A stretch of DNA of 64,000 bases from contig JALNQF010000009.1 of assembly GCA_028456385.1 (NCBI GenBank), positions 248,001-312,000 on the forward strand. Direction: 5' to 3'. Below the pieces are notes generated by a model. That model searched no databases. It saw only the letters and a list, made by a program, of their open reading frames with translations, and was not told the DNA's origin. Origin of the DNA: Ophiosphaerella korrae (taxonomy: Eukaryota > Ascomycota > Dothideomycetes > Pleosporales > Phaeosphaeriaceae). Shown in pieces: positions 23,915 to 36,967 of this stretch (position 1 is the first letter of the stretch; each line of letters starts with the position of its first letter). The translations under genes were made by a program, and so were the position numbers.

Positions 23915-26191
23915 AAATATAACATATTTGTGCTTAGTATTGATCGCTTCCCAGACTATCTATCTTGTCTCTATATTTATATAAGGTTTTCTATTCCGTG
24001 GTATTGTAAGACTGAAGAATTTCCGCAGCGTATATATACTGCTTTAAATCCAATCACCATCGCTGGTAATTAGGGCTTATCATTTTGATAGATTATTTGA
24101 CGCAGTGGTGCTGGCTGCATTTAAACAGTTAATCGATGATAATAAGGGAAATAAGGGAAATAGAGAGAATGGGCCCAGGCGTGGGCTCCAGGAACGCCTC
24201 GATATCGGACAATTATAGTGATGGATGATACTGGGCTGTGTTAAAAGGCACTTGCGGCTATCGAACTACCAGCAATATAAGGCGGCTAAATCATGACTGA
24301 TAATTAATTCCGCCTTGCAACTCATCCAAACATCTTGAAATTGATTTGGTGGTCTCTAACCTAATTTCCCTCACATATATCCTACCTTCTAAGGAATGAT
24401 CGTACTGATTGTAATGGGCTTAGGTTTCAGCTTCAGCTTAGGTTGAGTCACGAGACAGGTATCTATACCGAACGTACAAGAGCTTCTTTTTTTCTTAAGG
24501 TACTCATTTTATTGCTTACAACTATGATCATTCACCCTCATAGGCTACTGCACAACGCTGATTTGTCACATCATCAACGGCAGCGATTATCTTTAGCTGT
24601 TACAAGCCGCACGCATTGTGAGTAAATATATATATTGTGGCATCGTAGGATGCACATAGAAGTAGGAGGCAGGTGGTAACCTGCAGTCGGCGAGATGAGT
24701 TGGAATATATGGCTTGAGTAGCTACCTGACGAGTTGGTGTCGGAGGCTATCTACTCCATCCGATCCTTTATCGGCGCTCGCACAGAGCCGCAATGCTGAT
24801 CTAAGCCTCCCCGATCACGTGCGGTCCTGCTACACCACAATATATAAGGTTTAACGAAAACCATCCGATGGTTATTCTTCGCATCGGTTGTTGTTACAAT
24901 AGTTCTAATCTTCATGTGAAATAATATGTAATATGAATTGAGCTCTGATCGAAATGCATATGAAAATATATATTTGTCACACAGCCGGATCGCCTGCCCG
25001 TTGTCACAAGAGTGCAGGATAATCACAAGTGAATACACTGAAAAAAATCAAGAGCGTAGCCTTGAAATCTCAATGTTCTTCAGAGTACCCTATACAAAAG
25101 ATTACAAGGGTTTAGACTGGATAGAGTATTTATAGAATAATTTGGCAGGGGGGTTTTGGGAAATCATCCTCGCTATGCATATGGTGCGATCATTTTCAAG
25201 AACATCAATAATAACCCATCTATATCGTGTTCTCAATGTCTATATTATCCTAGGTAAGCTTTACGCTAGAGTACCTTGCCTGCGAAAAAAGGTGTAGCAT
25301 ACATTGACCGAGCTACAACGAGGTGCTACCTAGTACGGTCAAAGACGGAAGGTGACGCTGTTACCATGTCGTTCGGCACTCATGTATCCATTGGTGGACA
25401 AGTTTCATTGATACATAAAATAATGCGCCAAAGACTTCTGTGAGACGAGTGCATGCTTAGTATGGACAGTTTGAAGGAATTGTTTCGCGTCTTGGAAATA
25501 GGGCCGGCAATCCATCCTCCGACGGGTTCCGCGGCCTCCTTGCGATTCAAGTCCTAGTTGCCACTTTGAGAGACGCACTACCCATTTGTCCATCTAATCT
25601 AAGGAGTTTTATTCACTAGCCACCGATTGATTGAAGGTTGGTTAAAAGTTGCGGTCGTAAGTACGAATATCTTGTGCAAAGCGAGCAGCGTCGGGGTACT
25701 TAAGCGGTTAAGTATAACTGGGGTGTGTCATTTTCTACCAGCGTCCTGCGACTTATGTATTAGGTAGCAGATACCGGTTAGGCCAAAATTTGCTAAATTC
25801 ATGATTTTATCGATAAAACAGAGTGATGCACATGCAACGCATACCTGAAATTCGCCAAGGAAGTAAGTACGGGCATACGGTGTTCTTGGGTGCCGCTTCC
25901 GTTGATTGCGTTACATGCCGTGTTTCATTGCTACCTGCTCATGCGCTTAAATATCCGAAGAGTATGCATGGCGTTTATCTCAATTATGTCTGATTGGGCC
26001 CCGCTTTGATGGCATTATTTGTTTATACCTTCACCCAATGAACGTCATTTTCAACTGACCAACTGAACCATAACCGCAAAGGCTATAAGTTTCCTGGAGG
26101 TCATAATTTTGCAGCTCCACCACCTCAAGCCCTTCAAAAAAAACGAAAAGAAAGGCGAAAGTTCCACATTGGGTCGTTTTGAGCATCCAAG
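23915..26191. other. AT-rich intergenic, with one solo-LTR-like insertion
   Basis: About 2.3 kb separating the siderophore-type cluster from the second ABC gene. It has no convincing coding frame, an inserted 204-bp element (24636-24839) and a perfect 14-bp palindrome, TTTTATCGATAAAA, at 25805-25818 upstream of the ABC gene. Confidence 0.55.
24636..24839 (+). mobile_element. Solo-LTR-like element, copy 1
   Basis: A 204-bp unit starting TGTGG and ending CCACA, flanked on both sides by ATAT (24632-24635 and 24840-24843). A second, inverted copy of the same length lies at 39095-39298. TG...CA ends with a short target duplication suit a solo LTR; a small non-autonomous element is the alternative. 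It contains a CACGTG core near its 3' end. No gag/pol sequence is adjacent. Confidence 0.8.
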
Positions 26192-29100
26192 ATGGCTGTT
26201 TCTCGCGAGAAAAGCGACACCATAATAGGGTTAGATAGCGACCTAACGAACCTACTAGACGAACCAGGCACAATGAGTGCTTGGAAGGCCTATTGGGTAT
26301 GTGATTCAATCACTTTAAACGCTAAATGTTGCTAATCCCTATATAGAGAGTTTTTACATATGCTGGGTCCCTCGAATTTACATTGCTAGCAATTGCCAGC
26401 ATTGCCGCACTTGCGTCCGGAGTCGGCATTGCCTCACAGAATATAATATTTGGCCAATTCGTCACCGCATTTACAGATTTTGGTTCTGGACAGGCTGCTC
26501 CCGACGGCTTTCAAAAGGCAGGTGCAACTTTGGCGCTCTACTTTGTCTACCTTGGTGTCGGCCGATTGGTCATGGCCTACATATACAACTCTCTATTCAC
26601 ATACAGTGCCTATCGAGTGGTCCGTAATATCCGTAACGACTACCTCAAATCGGCCTTACGACAGGAAGTTGCCTACTTTGATTTGGGCACAAGCGGCTCC
26701 ATCGCCACGCAAGCATACTCCAGCGGCCGTCTCGTTCAAAATGGTATCTCCGAGAAGTTAGGCCTCACTCTACAAGGCGCTTCGGCTTTCATCAGCTCCT
26801 TCATTATCGCCTTTGTCACCAATTGGAAACTCACTCTCATAATATGCGTTATTGCACCACTGACAGTTGTTGTTATGACCATCTGTGCATTCATCCAAGC
26901 TGGCTATGAAGCGAAGATTCTCGAATGCTATGCCCAGGCCAATTCTTTTGCGGAAGGTGTCCTTGCCAGCGTCCGTACTGTTCATGCGTTTGAAATGAAG
27001 GCGCGACTAGTCAATAAATTTGACGCATTCCTAATCAAAGCACATTGGTGGGGTAACAAAATCTCCATGCTTTTTGGTATTTTGTTCTCCGCAGAGTATA
27101 CCATCATCTATCTCGGCAATGCTCTTGCGTTTTGGAGAGGGATTCATATGCTAGCTGATGGGGAGATTACTAATACAGGAGATGTCTTCACCGTGCTTCT
27201 CTCGGTTGTAATCGCTGCGCTCAGCATTACTCAGCTAGCTCCGTACTCTATCGAGTTCACTCGTGCCGCATCTGCCGCTGCCCAACTCTTTATTCTTATT
27301 GACAAAAAGACAGCAATAGACCCATTTGATTCTTCTGGAGAACAGCCAGATTCGCTCTCTGGAGCTGTCGAACTTGAAAATGTTTCTTTTGCTTACCCAA
27401 CACGACCTAATGTCACGGTCTTAGATAACTTCACACTTCAGGCTCCTGCTGGCAAGGTCACCGCCCTGGTGGGTCATAGTGGCTCTGGAAAGAGCACCAT
27501 AGTCGGTCTCATAGAGCGATGGTATAATCCAGCTTCAGGAACAATTAAACTTGACAGCCGACCTATCAGCTCACTCAACATCGCCTGGCTTCGAAGAAAT
27601 ATTCGACTAGTCCAACAGGTAAACCACATTATTATTATATCTAGGCTATCCAACTATTATACTTATCATGCTATAGGAACCAGTTCTTTTTCGTGGGTCG
27701 GTATTTGACAATATCGCACATGGCCTTGTTGGTACGTCTCTGGAGAAAGCTTCGAAAGAGGAACAGATGGCACATGTAGTAGAAGCTGCCAAGGTCGCGT
27801 ATGCCGATGACTTCATTTCACAGCTCCCTAAGGGTTATGATACGGATATTGGCCAACGCGGTGGTCTTTTGTCTGGCGGGCAGAAGCAACGTATCGCCAT
27901 CGCCCGCAGTCTTGTTTCAGATCCAAAGGTTCTCTTATTAGACGAGGCGACGAGTGCGCTCGACCCTCATGCGGAGGGCATCGTTCAACAAGCTCTAGAT
28001 CGAGCATCAACAGGCCGTACCACTATCGTAATAGCGCACAAGCTTGCTACTATTCGCAAAGCTGACAATATTGTGGTAATGTCAAAGGGAAAGATCATCG
28101 AACAAGGGACCCACGAAAGCCTCATTGCTTTGAATGGAGCCTATGCTCGTCTGGTAACTATTCAACAACTTAATGTCTCAAACGAACATATTCCTGGCGA
28201 CAGTGACATGGAGATGTCGAGTGTCGAGGGCGAGAATCATGTTCTCCATCCTAGCAAATCCTTAACTAGGTACCCTACTGCCGACCAAGCTAGTATTGGT
28301 TTGCAGACAGAGGAAAACAGATATAATGATGAGAGCTATAAGCATCTTGGCCTATTTGCCGTTGTTTGGCGGCTGATTGTCGAAAATCCGGATTTGAAGT
28401 GGGCCTACTTGGCTTTGGTTTCTGGCTGTGTGGTATCTGGTGTGTAGTCCATCCTCTTCAAAAACGTAAATCGTGGTACTAACCCGTTTTCAGCTGGCTT
28501 GTTTCCCGGCCAGGCAGTCCTTATGGCTAATATGGTCCAAGTTTTTACCTTGACTGGATCTGAGATGACAAGTCGAGGTGATTTCTTTGCTGCCATGTTC
28601 GTTGCCCTTGCTGGTACTTGTTTATTTTCGTACTATGTTATGGGTTGGGGAACAAACACACTCGCTCAGGTAAGAGTTGCCTCCTTATAACTGCCTCTCA
28701 AATGTGGTATACTAACCATCGTTGACTAGACTCTGGCACATAATTTGCGTAAGCAAATTTTCAGCGACATCCTTCGTCAAGACTTAGAGTACTTTGACCG
28801 TCCAGAAAACAACATTGGAGCGCTAGCCAGCCGTGTTGATGCGTATCCCCAAGCGGTCTTCGAGCTAATGGGCTTCAATATTGGCTTTATCCTTATTGCC
28901 GGCTTGAATGTCGCAGCTTGTTCTATTCTGGGCATAGCGTATGCCTGGAAACTTGGTTTGGTCATCGTATTCGCTGGGTATCCCTTCGTTGTTGGATGTG
29001 GGTGGTTGAAAATGCGTTTAGACGGTAGGCTTGATCGCATCATTGCCAAGCGTCTCGCGACCAGCTCAGCAATTGCATCTGAGTCAACTACGGCCATTCG

Positions 29101-30368
29101 AACCGTTTCTTCTCTGGGTATAGAAACATCTATTCTCAACCGCTACGCCATTGAACTGGATCAGGCCATCACTGGTTCAGTGAAACCGCTTTTGAACATG
29201 ATGGTGTGGTTTGCTCTGACCCAGTCCGCTGAGTATTGGTTCATGGCCCTTGGGTTTTGGTATGTGTACTCTATCGCCAATTTTTCTCTTAACTATACCT
29301 AATCAGCTATTTTAAGGTACGGATCTCGTCTCGTTTCCTCTGGTGAGATCACGCTGTTTCAATTCTTCGTGTCCTTCATGTCAGTCTTCTTTTCTGCCCA
29401 GGCAACTTCCCAAATCTTCCAATTTTCGACCAGTAAGCCAGACCTTCTTTTCCAGACGTAGAAAGATTTCTGACATTGTAACAGGTATAACTAAAGGAAA
29501 GAATGGCGCTAACGCCATTTTCTGGTTACGTCAGCTTCAACCCGTGGTTCAGGAAACACCAGAAAATAATGACAAGGCCCCAAAGTCTGGGGCGCCTGTA
29601 CAACTTAATCAAGTGCGCTTCGCTTACCCCCTACGCCCTGAAGCTGCGGTCCTCAAAGGTGTTGACTTGGATATTAAAAAGGGCCAATTTGTTGCCCTCG
29701 TCGGCGCATCTGGTTGTGGCAAGTCAACTATCATATCGATGCTGGAGCGCTTCTACGATCCTACAAAAGGTAGTATTCGTATTGCCGACGAAGACCTGAC
29801 TACTTTAAATCCACGCAAATATCGGAGTCAGGTGGGGCTTGTACAGCAAGAACCAACGCTTTTCCAGGGCACCATACGTGAAAATATCGCACTCGGTGTT
29901 GATGATCCCACTCCCGCTAATACTGATTTCGAGTCGAGGGCAATACCCGACTCAGAAATCGAAGCAGCACTGCGTGCCGCTAACGCTTGGGATTTTGTGT
30001 CTTCTCTTCCTGATGGCCTTAGCACAGCAGCGGGGCCAAATGGCACCCAGCTCTCTGGCGGTCAACGGCAGCGCATTGCGATTGCGAGAGCACTCATTCG
30101 CAATCCTCGAATCCTACTACTCGACGAAGCAACAAGCGCATTAGATACAGAGAGCGAAAAGGTCGTGCAAAATGCTCTGTTAGAAGCTGCCAAGGAGGGT
30201 GACCGTATTACGATCGCCGTGGCGCATCGGCTGTCAACGATCAAAGATGCCGATATCATCTGCGTTTTCTACGGCGGAAGGATTGTTGAGAAAGGCACGC
30301 ATAGCGAGTTACTGAATAGGAACGGTAGCATGTATCAAAAAATGTGCGAGGCACAAAGTTTGGCATAG
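26192..30368 (+). CDS. ABCB (MDR-type) full transporter
   Basis: Second full-size exporter of the window. Seven exons: 26192-26296, 26347-27618, 27677-28439, 28494-28669, 28730-29259, 29317-29432 and 29485-30368. They sum to 1281 aa with every phase consistent. The first TMD block follows a short cytoplasmic N-terminus. NBD1 has GHSGSGKST, LSGGQKQR, LLLDEAT and IAHK (the H-loop reads IVIAHKLATI). NBD2 has GASGCGKST, LSGGQRQR, LLLDEAT and VAHR. All catalytic motifs are present. The exon pattern differs from the cluster ABC gene, so it is not a recent duplicate. No iron-GATA site lies upstream and 2.3 kb separates it from the ligase. I therefore do not place it in the siderophore cluster with confidence; its substrate is unknown. 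Confidence 0.92.
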
Positions 30369-32427
30369 ATAGAATAGAATAATTTTACATAAGCCATATC
30401 GGCAGCAACACCAAACATAAATATATCAAAGCTCCCTTGTTCAAATTTTGTGTAAAACTAATATATGTCGGAGCAATGAGGGCTGCTAGCGCATTCGGTA
30501 GGTATCCTAGGTAGCTAATATTAGGGTTACGTACAGTCCTGCAAGGTAGGAGACCTTGGCCACTTCTTCACCAGCACTGAACAAAAAGTAGTAATTTCTA
30601 CTGTATTTATCCTGGGCCCCTACCCAAGGCGTGCCGTCCGGTGGAGGTAAGTGCGATAGGTATCATCATATCCAATAAAATACAACTTTCTCTTTTGCCA
30701 ATATATCCACATGTCTATCTAGAGACTTGATACAGTTATCTTCCTCAGTACTACTAACATTTGGCTGAGTGGACAAAATATCTTCCTACGTCCATAACTG
30801 GGTAATTATTGTCTGTATCAAATTTGCTAAGCTTAAAGTATCTCAATATATCAGTCAGGTTGAAAATCATATCAAATCAACCTATCAATGTTTTAAAGGC
30901 ATTTTAGAACAAGTACTACATGCTATTGACGAAGTTTGATGAATCTTCATGCGCTTATAAGCCCTCTTCTATTCGGCGTAGAAGTAAGCTCAAAACAGAC
31001 GAGCACATCAAAGCAGAACCGTCACGTGATCGTTAGGTAAGACAAGTGTACGGAAGAGATGGACACGCCTAGGCCGGCGTTTCGTGAAACTGAGGTATTG
31101 GAATGGAAGTCGGCACTGGGTTCGATCGCAGGGATAGTCATGGTACATGAAACAACCTAGACCAGCAGTGTCCACACGGTGCCCGATCAGTTCTCTAGTT
31201 ATTGCCTACTACTGGCATTTTCTACAAATCTACTCTAACTATAGGTATTTGGCAATATTCAACTACGAGCATGACTTCTGTTTGCACATGTATGACCCCA
31301 AACCCTGGGGAGCCGTCTTCGAAGGCAGGTATCTCCACGCCATGCGTTTTGTTATGGACACTTTCAGACGGCCTGGTGATGTAGAGATGCCGAACCTTAA
31401 GCTCTGAAATCCACATAGAAGTGTCAGATATGCAATGAGAAGGTACGTGAGGGCGAAGAAGAACTGGACCATGAAACGGCGTGGGTCTGGGTAAAGTTCT
31501 ATAGGTTTTGGTTATGGCAATGAAGCCTTACAGTGCCGAGTAGATATACGCAATACTGCCGCCCGTGGACTCCACGAGCTGCGAAACGTACGACGAGATC
31601 GTTCGAGAAATTCCAGGGTTTACCTACTATCCATACCCAAGTAGGGCCGACCGCGTTAGAATCAGGCATAAAGTCAGGGTCGGCGGCACTCGGGCTTTAC
31701 GGATTGCGCTTGTTGTCGATCACGGACCACTGCTGAGACTGAAGGGGTTTAGTGCACCTGCGATCAAACCTGACCAGTGTGCCCCCAGACGTCTCGAAAC
31801 GCTTGGCGAGTGCACACGAAGTCTGGCTGTACTCCTGCGCGCCTGCGATCCTGGAGATCACTTTACCTCCGACTTTCTATTCATCGACAAGAATGTGAAT
31901 TTAGCCCGAGTGCCATGATACAATTGGCGTATAGGGAAAGGAAACCAGCCAAACAACCAGGAGTTCCAAGCTCAACGCAGTATACCCTGAGGAACCTGCA
32001 GCGGTTTCTAATGTCTGATCAGGCTGCTTTGAGACATGTCGCAGTACCATGAAAGGCCAAGACATGCTTATTCAATATCGTTAGACGCGTAATGTGTTTG
32101 CTAGCAGTTCGAACTCTGGTGCTTGGCAACGGACGTCGCGTACTGCATGAATGCAGACATAAGTATACCATCGCTACGAAAGACAACTCATTCATACTTT
32201 CACCAACATCAAATTCTCTCCATTCCTTCTTTCTTCTTTTCCTAATCTTCTTATCTTCGTTTCGTTGCCTGCTGGATTAGGCTTGACTGCTGGACGGTTT
32301 TTCTTCGCTCCCTTCCAAATTTCTCGTCAACCAAAAACACTCTCTCTAAAAGAAAAAAATTCGAAAGCGCATCATACCTTCGGGATTCGACGCTCAATCT
32401 AGCAACCAAACGCAGAGCATATTTAGA
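30369..32427. other. Intergenic, no firm gene
   Basis: About 2 kb. The plus-strand frame 31565-31918 is the most protein-like piece but matches nothing I recognise and has no clear start, so it is not called. The last 250 bases before 32428 are rich in CTT/TTC, which fits a promoter and 5' leader of the following MFS gene. Confidence 0.5.
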
Positions 32428-34186
32428 ATGGGTTGGGGCGTACTCGAAAGTCGGCGAAATGCAGCTCCCGATGGCACTGTAAGGATGGGAGTCAAGGACA
32501 CAAGCAAAGACGACAACCCTGAACTTGAAACATTGAAGAGGGCCGGAGGCGTTGTACTCTCCCCACAACCAAGCGATGACCCGAACGACCCGCTCAACTG
32601 GTGAGTTCCCCAACATGTCGCTAAGCTTCCCTATCTAAGTTATAGGTCTATGAAATGGAAAGTGGTCCACCTGTTCCTGCTTGCTTTTGGCTCTGCACTT
32701 ACCAATGCGTGAGTTCTCCAAATTCTGACCCGATGTTGCCTTTTCTAACATGATATCGTGACAGAACCACAACAATGCTCACTCCTGGCCTGGAGTCTCT
32801 CACAGAGAAGGTCCAGAGCAACCCAGCCGATGTCTCAACGTGGCTCCTCACAGCACCGACCTTTTGGACCTCTGCTGCATCTTTCTTTGTTGTTTCCGGA
32901 GCCGATATCTGGGGCAGGAGGCCATTTTACTTCTGGAGCATTGTTCTGCTGGCCTTGTCACAATTTGCTGCGTATTTCTCGCAGTCATTTGCTCTGCTAG
33001 CGATTTCTCGAACTGTTGGTGGGCTATTGTCAGCACCAATATTTACACTCCTTACCGCCACCATTAGCGACATCTTCTTTGTGCACCAGCGCGGTAAATC
33101 TATTGCCATTTGGAACATCATGTTGAACGCCGGAGCGCAAGTTGGGTGAGTTTCCCTAATTCCAAGTATTGTAGCACCAACTAACGGAAATTGAATTTTA
33201 GTTCAGTCCTGGCTGGTGTAGTGACGGACGCCTTTGGCGTCTCAGCAAATTTTTTGATCACAGGTTTAATATACGTGGCTCTGATCCCCATGTTCTACTT
33301 CACTATCTTCGAGTCGGGCTACTTCAACCGCAAAACGGAGGATGTCCAAACTATCCATGTCACACCCAACAAGTTGACAAGTGAGTGGGATGAGGAAGAC
33401 CTTAAATCTGCCGGCCAGCCTCCCAAGCTTTCCTATCAATCCAAACTGGCCCTCTCTCGTGGCAGACTGTCAAACAAGTCTTACTTCAAAGGAGTTATCA
33501 AACCCTTCGGTCTCATTACTTCCCCCGTGGTCATTTACAGCTGCTTCCTTAACCTGATTATGTTCGTGTTCCTCGCCGGCATGGGCACCTTCCTCTCCAT
33601 CCTTCTATCCGCGCCGCCGTACGAATTAACACCTACCCAGATCGGCTTAACAAACCTGCCGTTATTTGTGGCTGGTCTTGTATTTGGTCCACTATTTGGA
33701 TGGATGTCTGACGCTTCTGTTGGGTTCATGGCCCGCCACAACGGTACATCTAAAGGTGTGGCCGAGCCTGAGTTCCGCCTAGTACTCCTACTGGTCTCAA
33801 CGCCTATCACTATGGTCGGCCTTGTGGGTCTGGGCCAGGCTTTTGCTAACAACCTCTCCCTCGTATGGGTCCTTGTATGGGCAACAACTATCAATATTGG
33901 TGCTCTCGCTGGCATCCAAATCGCTGTAGCATACGTTATCGACTGCTATCCGAACCATTCAGCTCAGGCCTTCTCAACCGTCAATCTGGTCTCAGCAGGT
34001 GGCTTGACCGCAGCTCTTGGCCCCATGATTGGATGGCTTGAAATTGACGGGCCCATGGTCGTCTTTAGTTGTTTAGCTTCGGCTGCTGCTATTGTAACAG
34101 CCCTGGCACTGCCATTTTACATCTTTGGGAAGAAGATCCGCGCCTGGTACGGTGCTGCTACCTGGGCGCAACGGTTGCTTGAATAA
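32428..34186 (+). CDS. MFS transporter, DHA1-like (12-TM)
   Basis: Predicted membrane transporter. Exons 32428-32600, 32646-32708, 32765-33145 and 33202-34186 give 533 aa in frame. The N-terminus ends in DPNDPLNWSMKWK, a hallmark of fungal DHA1 drug/polyamine-type carriers just before helix 1. Motif A is GADIWGRRPFYFW. A long central loop (about residues 235-300, with charged EWDEEDLKSAG) separates the two six-helix halves, and the tail is short and basic. All segments look intact. The substrate is unknown. It could be part of an accessory transport region with the ABC gene upstream, but nothing ties it to the siderophore genes. Confidence 0.85.
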
Positions 34187-35489
34187 AAAAGATAAACATA
34201 TATGGGGTGTCCTTCACCTTGGGCTGCTACTCACCAAATTGATGCGACTGAGTCAACTTCAGGCTGCATTAGTGCCTAGGTTCAGGCTGCGGACACCTCT
34301 TTTTAGGGCTTCAGATGTGCCGAAAAAGACTGCTAAAAGGGGTATATCCATAATACATATCCACATCGGAGTCCTACTGTGCTGCTTTATTTCGTGAAAG
34401 CATTTTGTGATCTAATGAATTACTTCTACAGAATTACATAGGACTACTACCATCGAATATAGTCATGTTCAAAAACTAGCCTCTCCTGAAATGTGTAGGA
34501 ACTCATATTATAGAAAAATCATTTTAATAGGTTTGGACTGCACCTATACCTAAGAATTCGTATAGTGAGCTGGAATCGATGGATGTATATCGAAGTGTTA
34601 AGGTTAGCCTGGATATATGATTGAACTATGTTATGTATTATACTAGGAACAGTAGAGACTACCTAGGTAACATTTATGCCTAGGCAGTCTCGAGGTCTAT
34701 ATAATATGAAATTGTAACTTTATAATATATTAGCCTCGCTAATATACGCCAATAGTGCTGTGGCTTTGCATTGGATATTTTTGATGTCCTTCGCTCCTTT
34801 GCTAACCTCATGCGCCGAGGTTGAAGCCAGAAATTGGTTAGTAGCAGATGATTAGAACCTCTGCATTCATACTTTCATCACCTAATCACAATCGGCTCCG
34901 GAATTCGCTAGGTAAGTAAGAATAAATGAAGGGTAAACCTTGACAAGTAAGCTGCTTGCGATCGAGTGGTGTTGTCAGCATAGACTGGTCGAATGCAGAT
35001 AGTGAAATGGAGTATTATTGATCAAAAATGTGGATCTTAACTGGATAAGTGTGACAACTGTAGGCCCCAGGAAAGAAATTCAGCTACATATATGTCCTCC
35101 TACTAGTTTTTATCTCCGAATTTTTCATGGGAAAGATTGCCGACAAGTTTTCCGCAGCGTGCAAGGCTCTTGGCCACATAAGCCCTGGACGAGGAACACT
35201 ATTTGTCACCGATTGATTATGGTCTGTTCGCTGTTATAATTGGTCTAGATCTAGCTCCACCACGGGTGCAAGCTATGCCTAGTAAAGCCGGACGAGGGTG
35301 ATCAAAATCTGGGTGCCCTTCAACTTCAGTCTCGCCGAAAACGTGACTGGCGCCTTTAATTCGCTTCTCACATACATTCCAATCATTGAGCAGAGCAAGT
35401 TATTGCGCTCTGCTTAGACCACTCATGATCACTATACCTATGCAGAATTGTAGATATTGGCTTCAAAACCAGCACCGCTGAAAATAACC
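34187..35489. other. AT-rich intergenic, nothing seen
   Basis: About 1.3 kb, with many stops in all frames and short TA-rich stretches (for example near 34700-34745). No gene, tRNA or repeat is recognised. Confidence 0.5.
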
Positions 35490-36967
35490 ATGCACGCTTA
35501 CCCCAGAAGAACAATTTCCTATGTCCTAAGTATTCTTCCATTATTACTTGCGAACTGCTATCCGATAACTGCTGCGGTTTCCACTGTTGTACCTCGGTCA
35601 GTTGTTAGGTTAATAGTTCTCTCATGGCATTCTAACAACCTGAGAGTCGCCGACATGCGTTGGACTTGCCTGTGGCACTTGATAGCCTTACCAAAGATTG
35701 AAGCTGCGTTATCACCTAATTCTCGATGTGGCTACACGTATAATGCCTCACCCGGCGGCATGATGTGCCTAGGCTCGCAACGGGGCAACTGCTGCTCTCG
35801 ATATGGCTATTGGTATTTCCTTACACCGCTTTCTTGATATAGAATTAATTGGTTATGCGTAGCGGAAGCACCAGCGGATACTGCGGTACTGGCTATCAGT
35901 TATCGTATGGTACTTGCTATGATTCAGCCAGGTCATCTTCGACCCGGGCATCGTCGTCGTCTTCAAGCCCAACTTTGTCATCTGCTGCGCCACCTTCAAC
36001 CCTGAAGGTCACCACAAACAGCCGTTGCAGGTCCTTGCATAACGCATCTCCCAGGGGCATGACCTATTTGGGTTCGGGGTATGGGGATTTCTGCTCCCAA
36101 TGCTCGTACTGTGGAAGTACCAGCGCTTACTGTAGTACCGGATGTCAAGCAAGGTTTGGGAAATGCAATCCTTTGTTTTCGTTAAGGTCGAGTTCTCCAG
36201 TTACCTCGTTCGTACTTTTATCGTGGTCGAGTGGAACCCGATCTACGACTTCGACAACATCTATTTTCAGCCCCAGCTATCCAACTGTTTCATCTTCAAG
36301 TTCGATATCTAGCTCCGCTTCAAGTTCCGCCTCTACCTCACCTTCAAGTGCAGCTCCCAGCTCAGCTTCACCAAGTTCGACCACCTTGTTGGATAGCTCC
36401 ACTTCTGCAAGTCTAGCTTTCTCAACAGCTTCCTCTATCACTTCTGTTACCCCGATACCGTCCAACAATCCAATCTGTGGTATCGAAGGATATGATACCG
36501 TTAATTTTCAAGTCTATGGAAACGCGCCATTGACTACTACGGCTGACTGTATAGCGTTTTGTCAACAAGATACTGCTTGCAACAGCGTTATAGTCTACAC
36601 AAATTCCTGTTGCAAGGCCAGGTTGTCGGTTGCGCACGATCGCGTATCAGTCACGCCTGGTACTGGACCCGTCTTTTATGATCAGCCTTGCGGTTTAAGC
36701 TTAGGATCCACCCCCACCGCATCTCGCACGGCGTCTTCTGTCAGTACTCTAACCTCAACCGCATGCCCTGCACCTATATTTACATGTGTAACCTAACTAG
36801 GAGATACTGTAGCAGGTAGTGATGCGTGTCGGCTGGCTTGTAATGCTCGTAACAACTGCGCTGCCTTTGTGTTTTCCCTCACCAGTCGCGACCTTTAGGC
36901 AAAGCTCAATGGTTTCGCGTTTTCCTTTACAGACACATGTCTTAGAATCTGTCTAACTAATTGTTAA
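35490..36967 (+). pseudogene. Decayed secreted chitin-binding (CBM18) and PAN-like protein
   Basis: Ancestrally a secreted wall or lectin-like protein. Signal-peptide-like start MHAYPRRTISYVLSILPLLL at 35490, then two hevein-type CBM18 modules (about 35715-35930 and 36020-36170). An intron at 35813-35862 joins SRYGY to CGSTSGYCG. A Ser/Thr-rich linker follows, then a Cys-rich PAN/Apple-like module (36467-36695). Key cysteines are lost: GC is GY in module 1, and CLG is YLG and DCC is DFC in module 2. The frame is stopped by TAA at 36794-36796, yet the same frame continues with a second Cys-rich module (ACRLACNARNNCAAFVF) until TAG at 36896-36898, and on to TAA at 36965-36967. Both early stops are one C-to-T change from Gln codons. 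The region between the signal and module 1 may contain an unrecognised intron. Confidence 0.7.

Noticed and set aside
26192..30368. Second ABC gene as a duplicate of the cluster ABC gene
   Set aside because: The exon structure and motifs differ (seven exons against four) and no iron-GATA site precedes it. Both are simply ABCB-family members.
31100..31140. GGGTTCGATCGC as a possible tRNA T-arm
   Set aside because: No matching acceptor stem, anticodon arm or D-arm can be folded around it.
31565..31918. 117-aa plus-strand frame in the spacer before the DHA1 MFS gene
   Set aside because: It reads somewhat like protein, but I recognise no family, start or splice sites, so it is not called.
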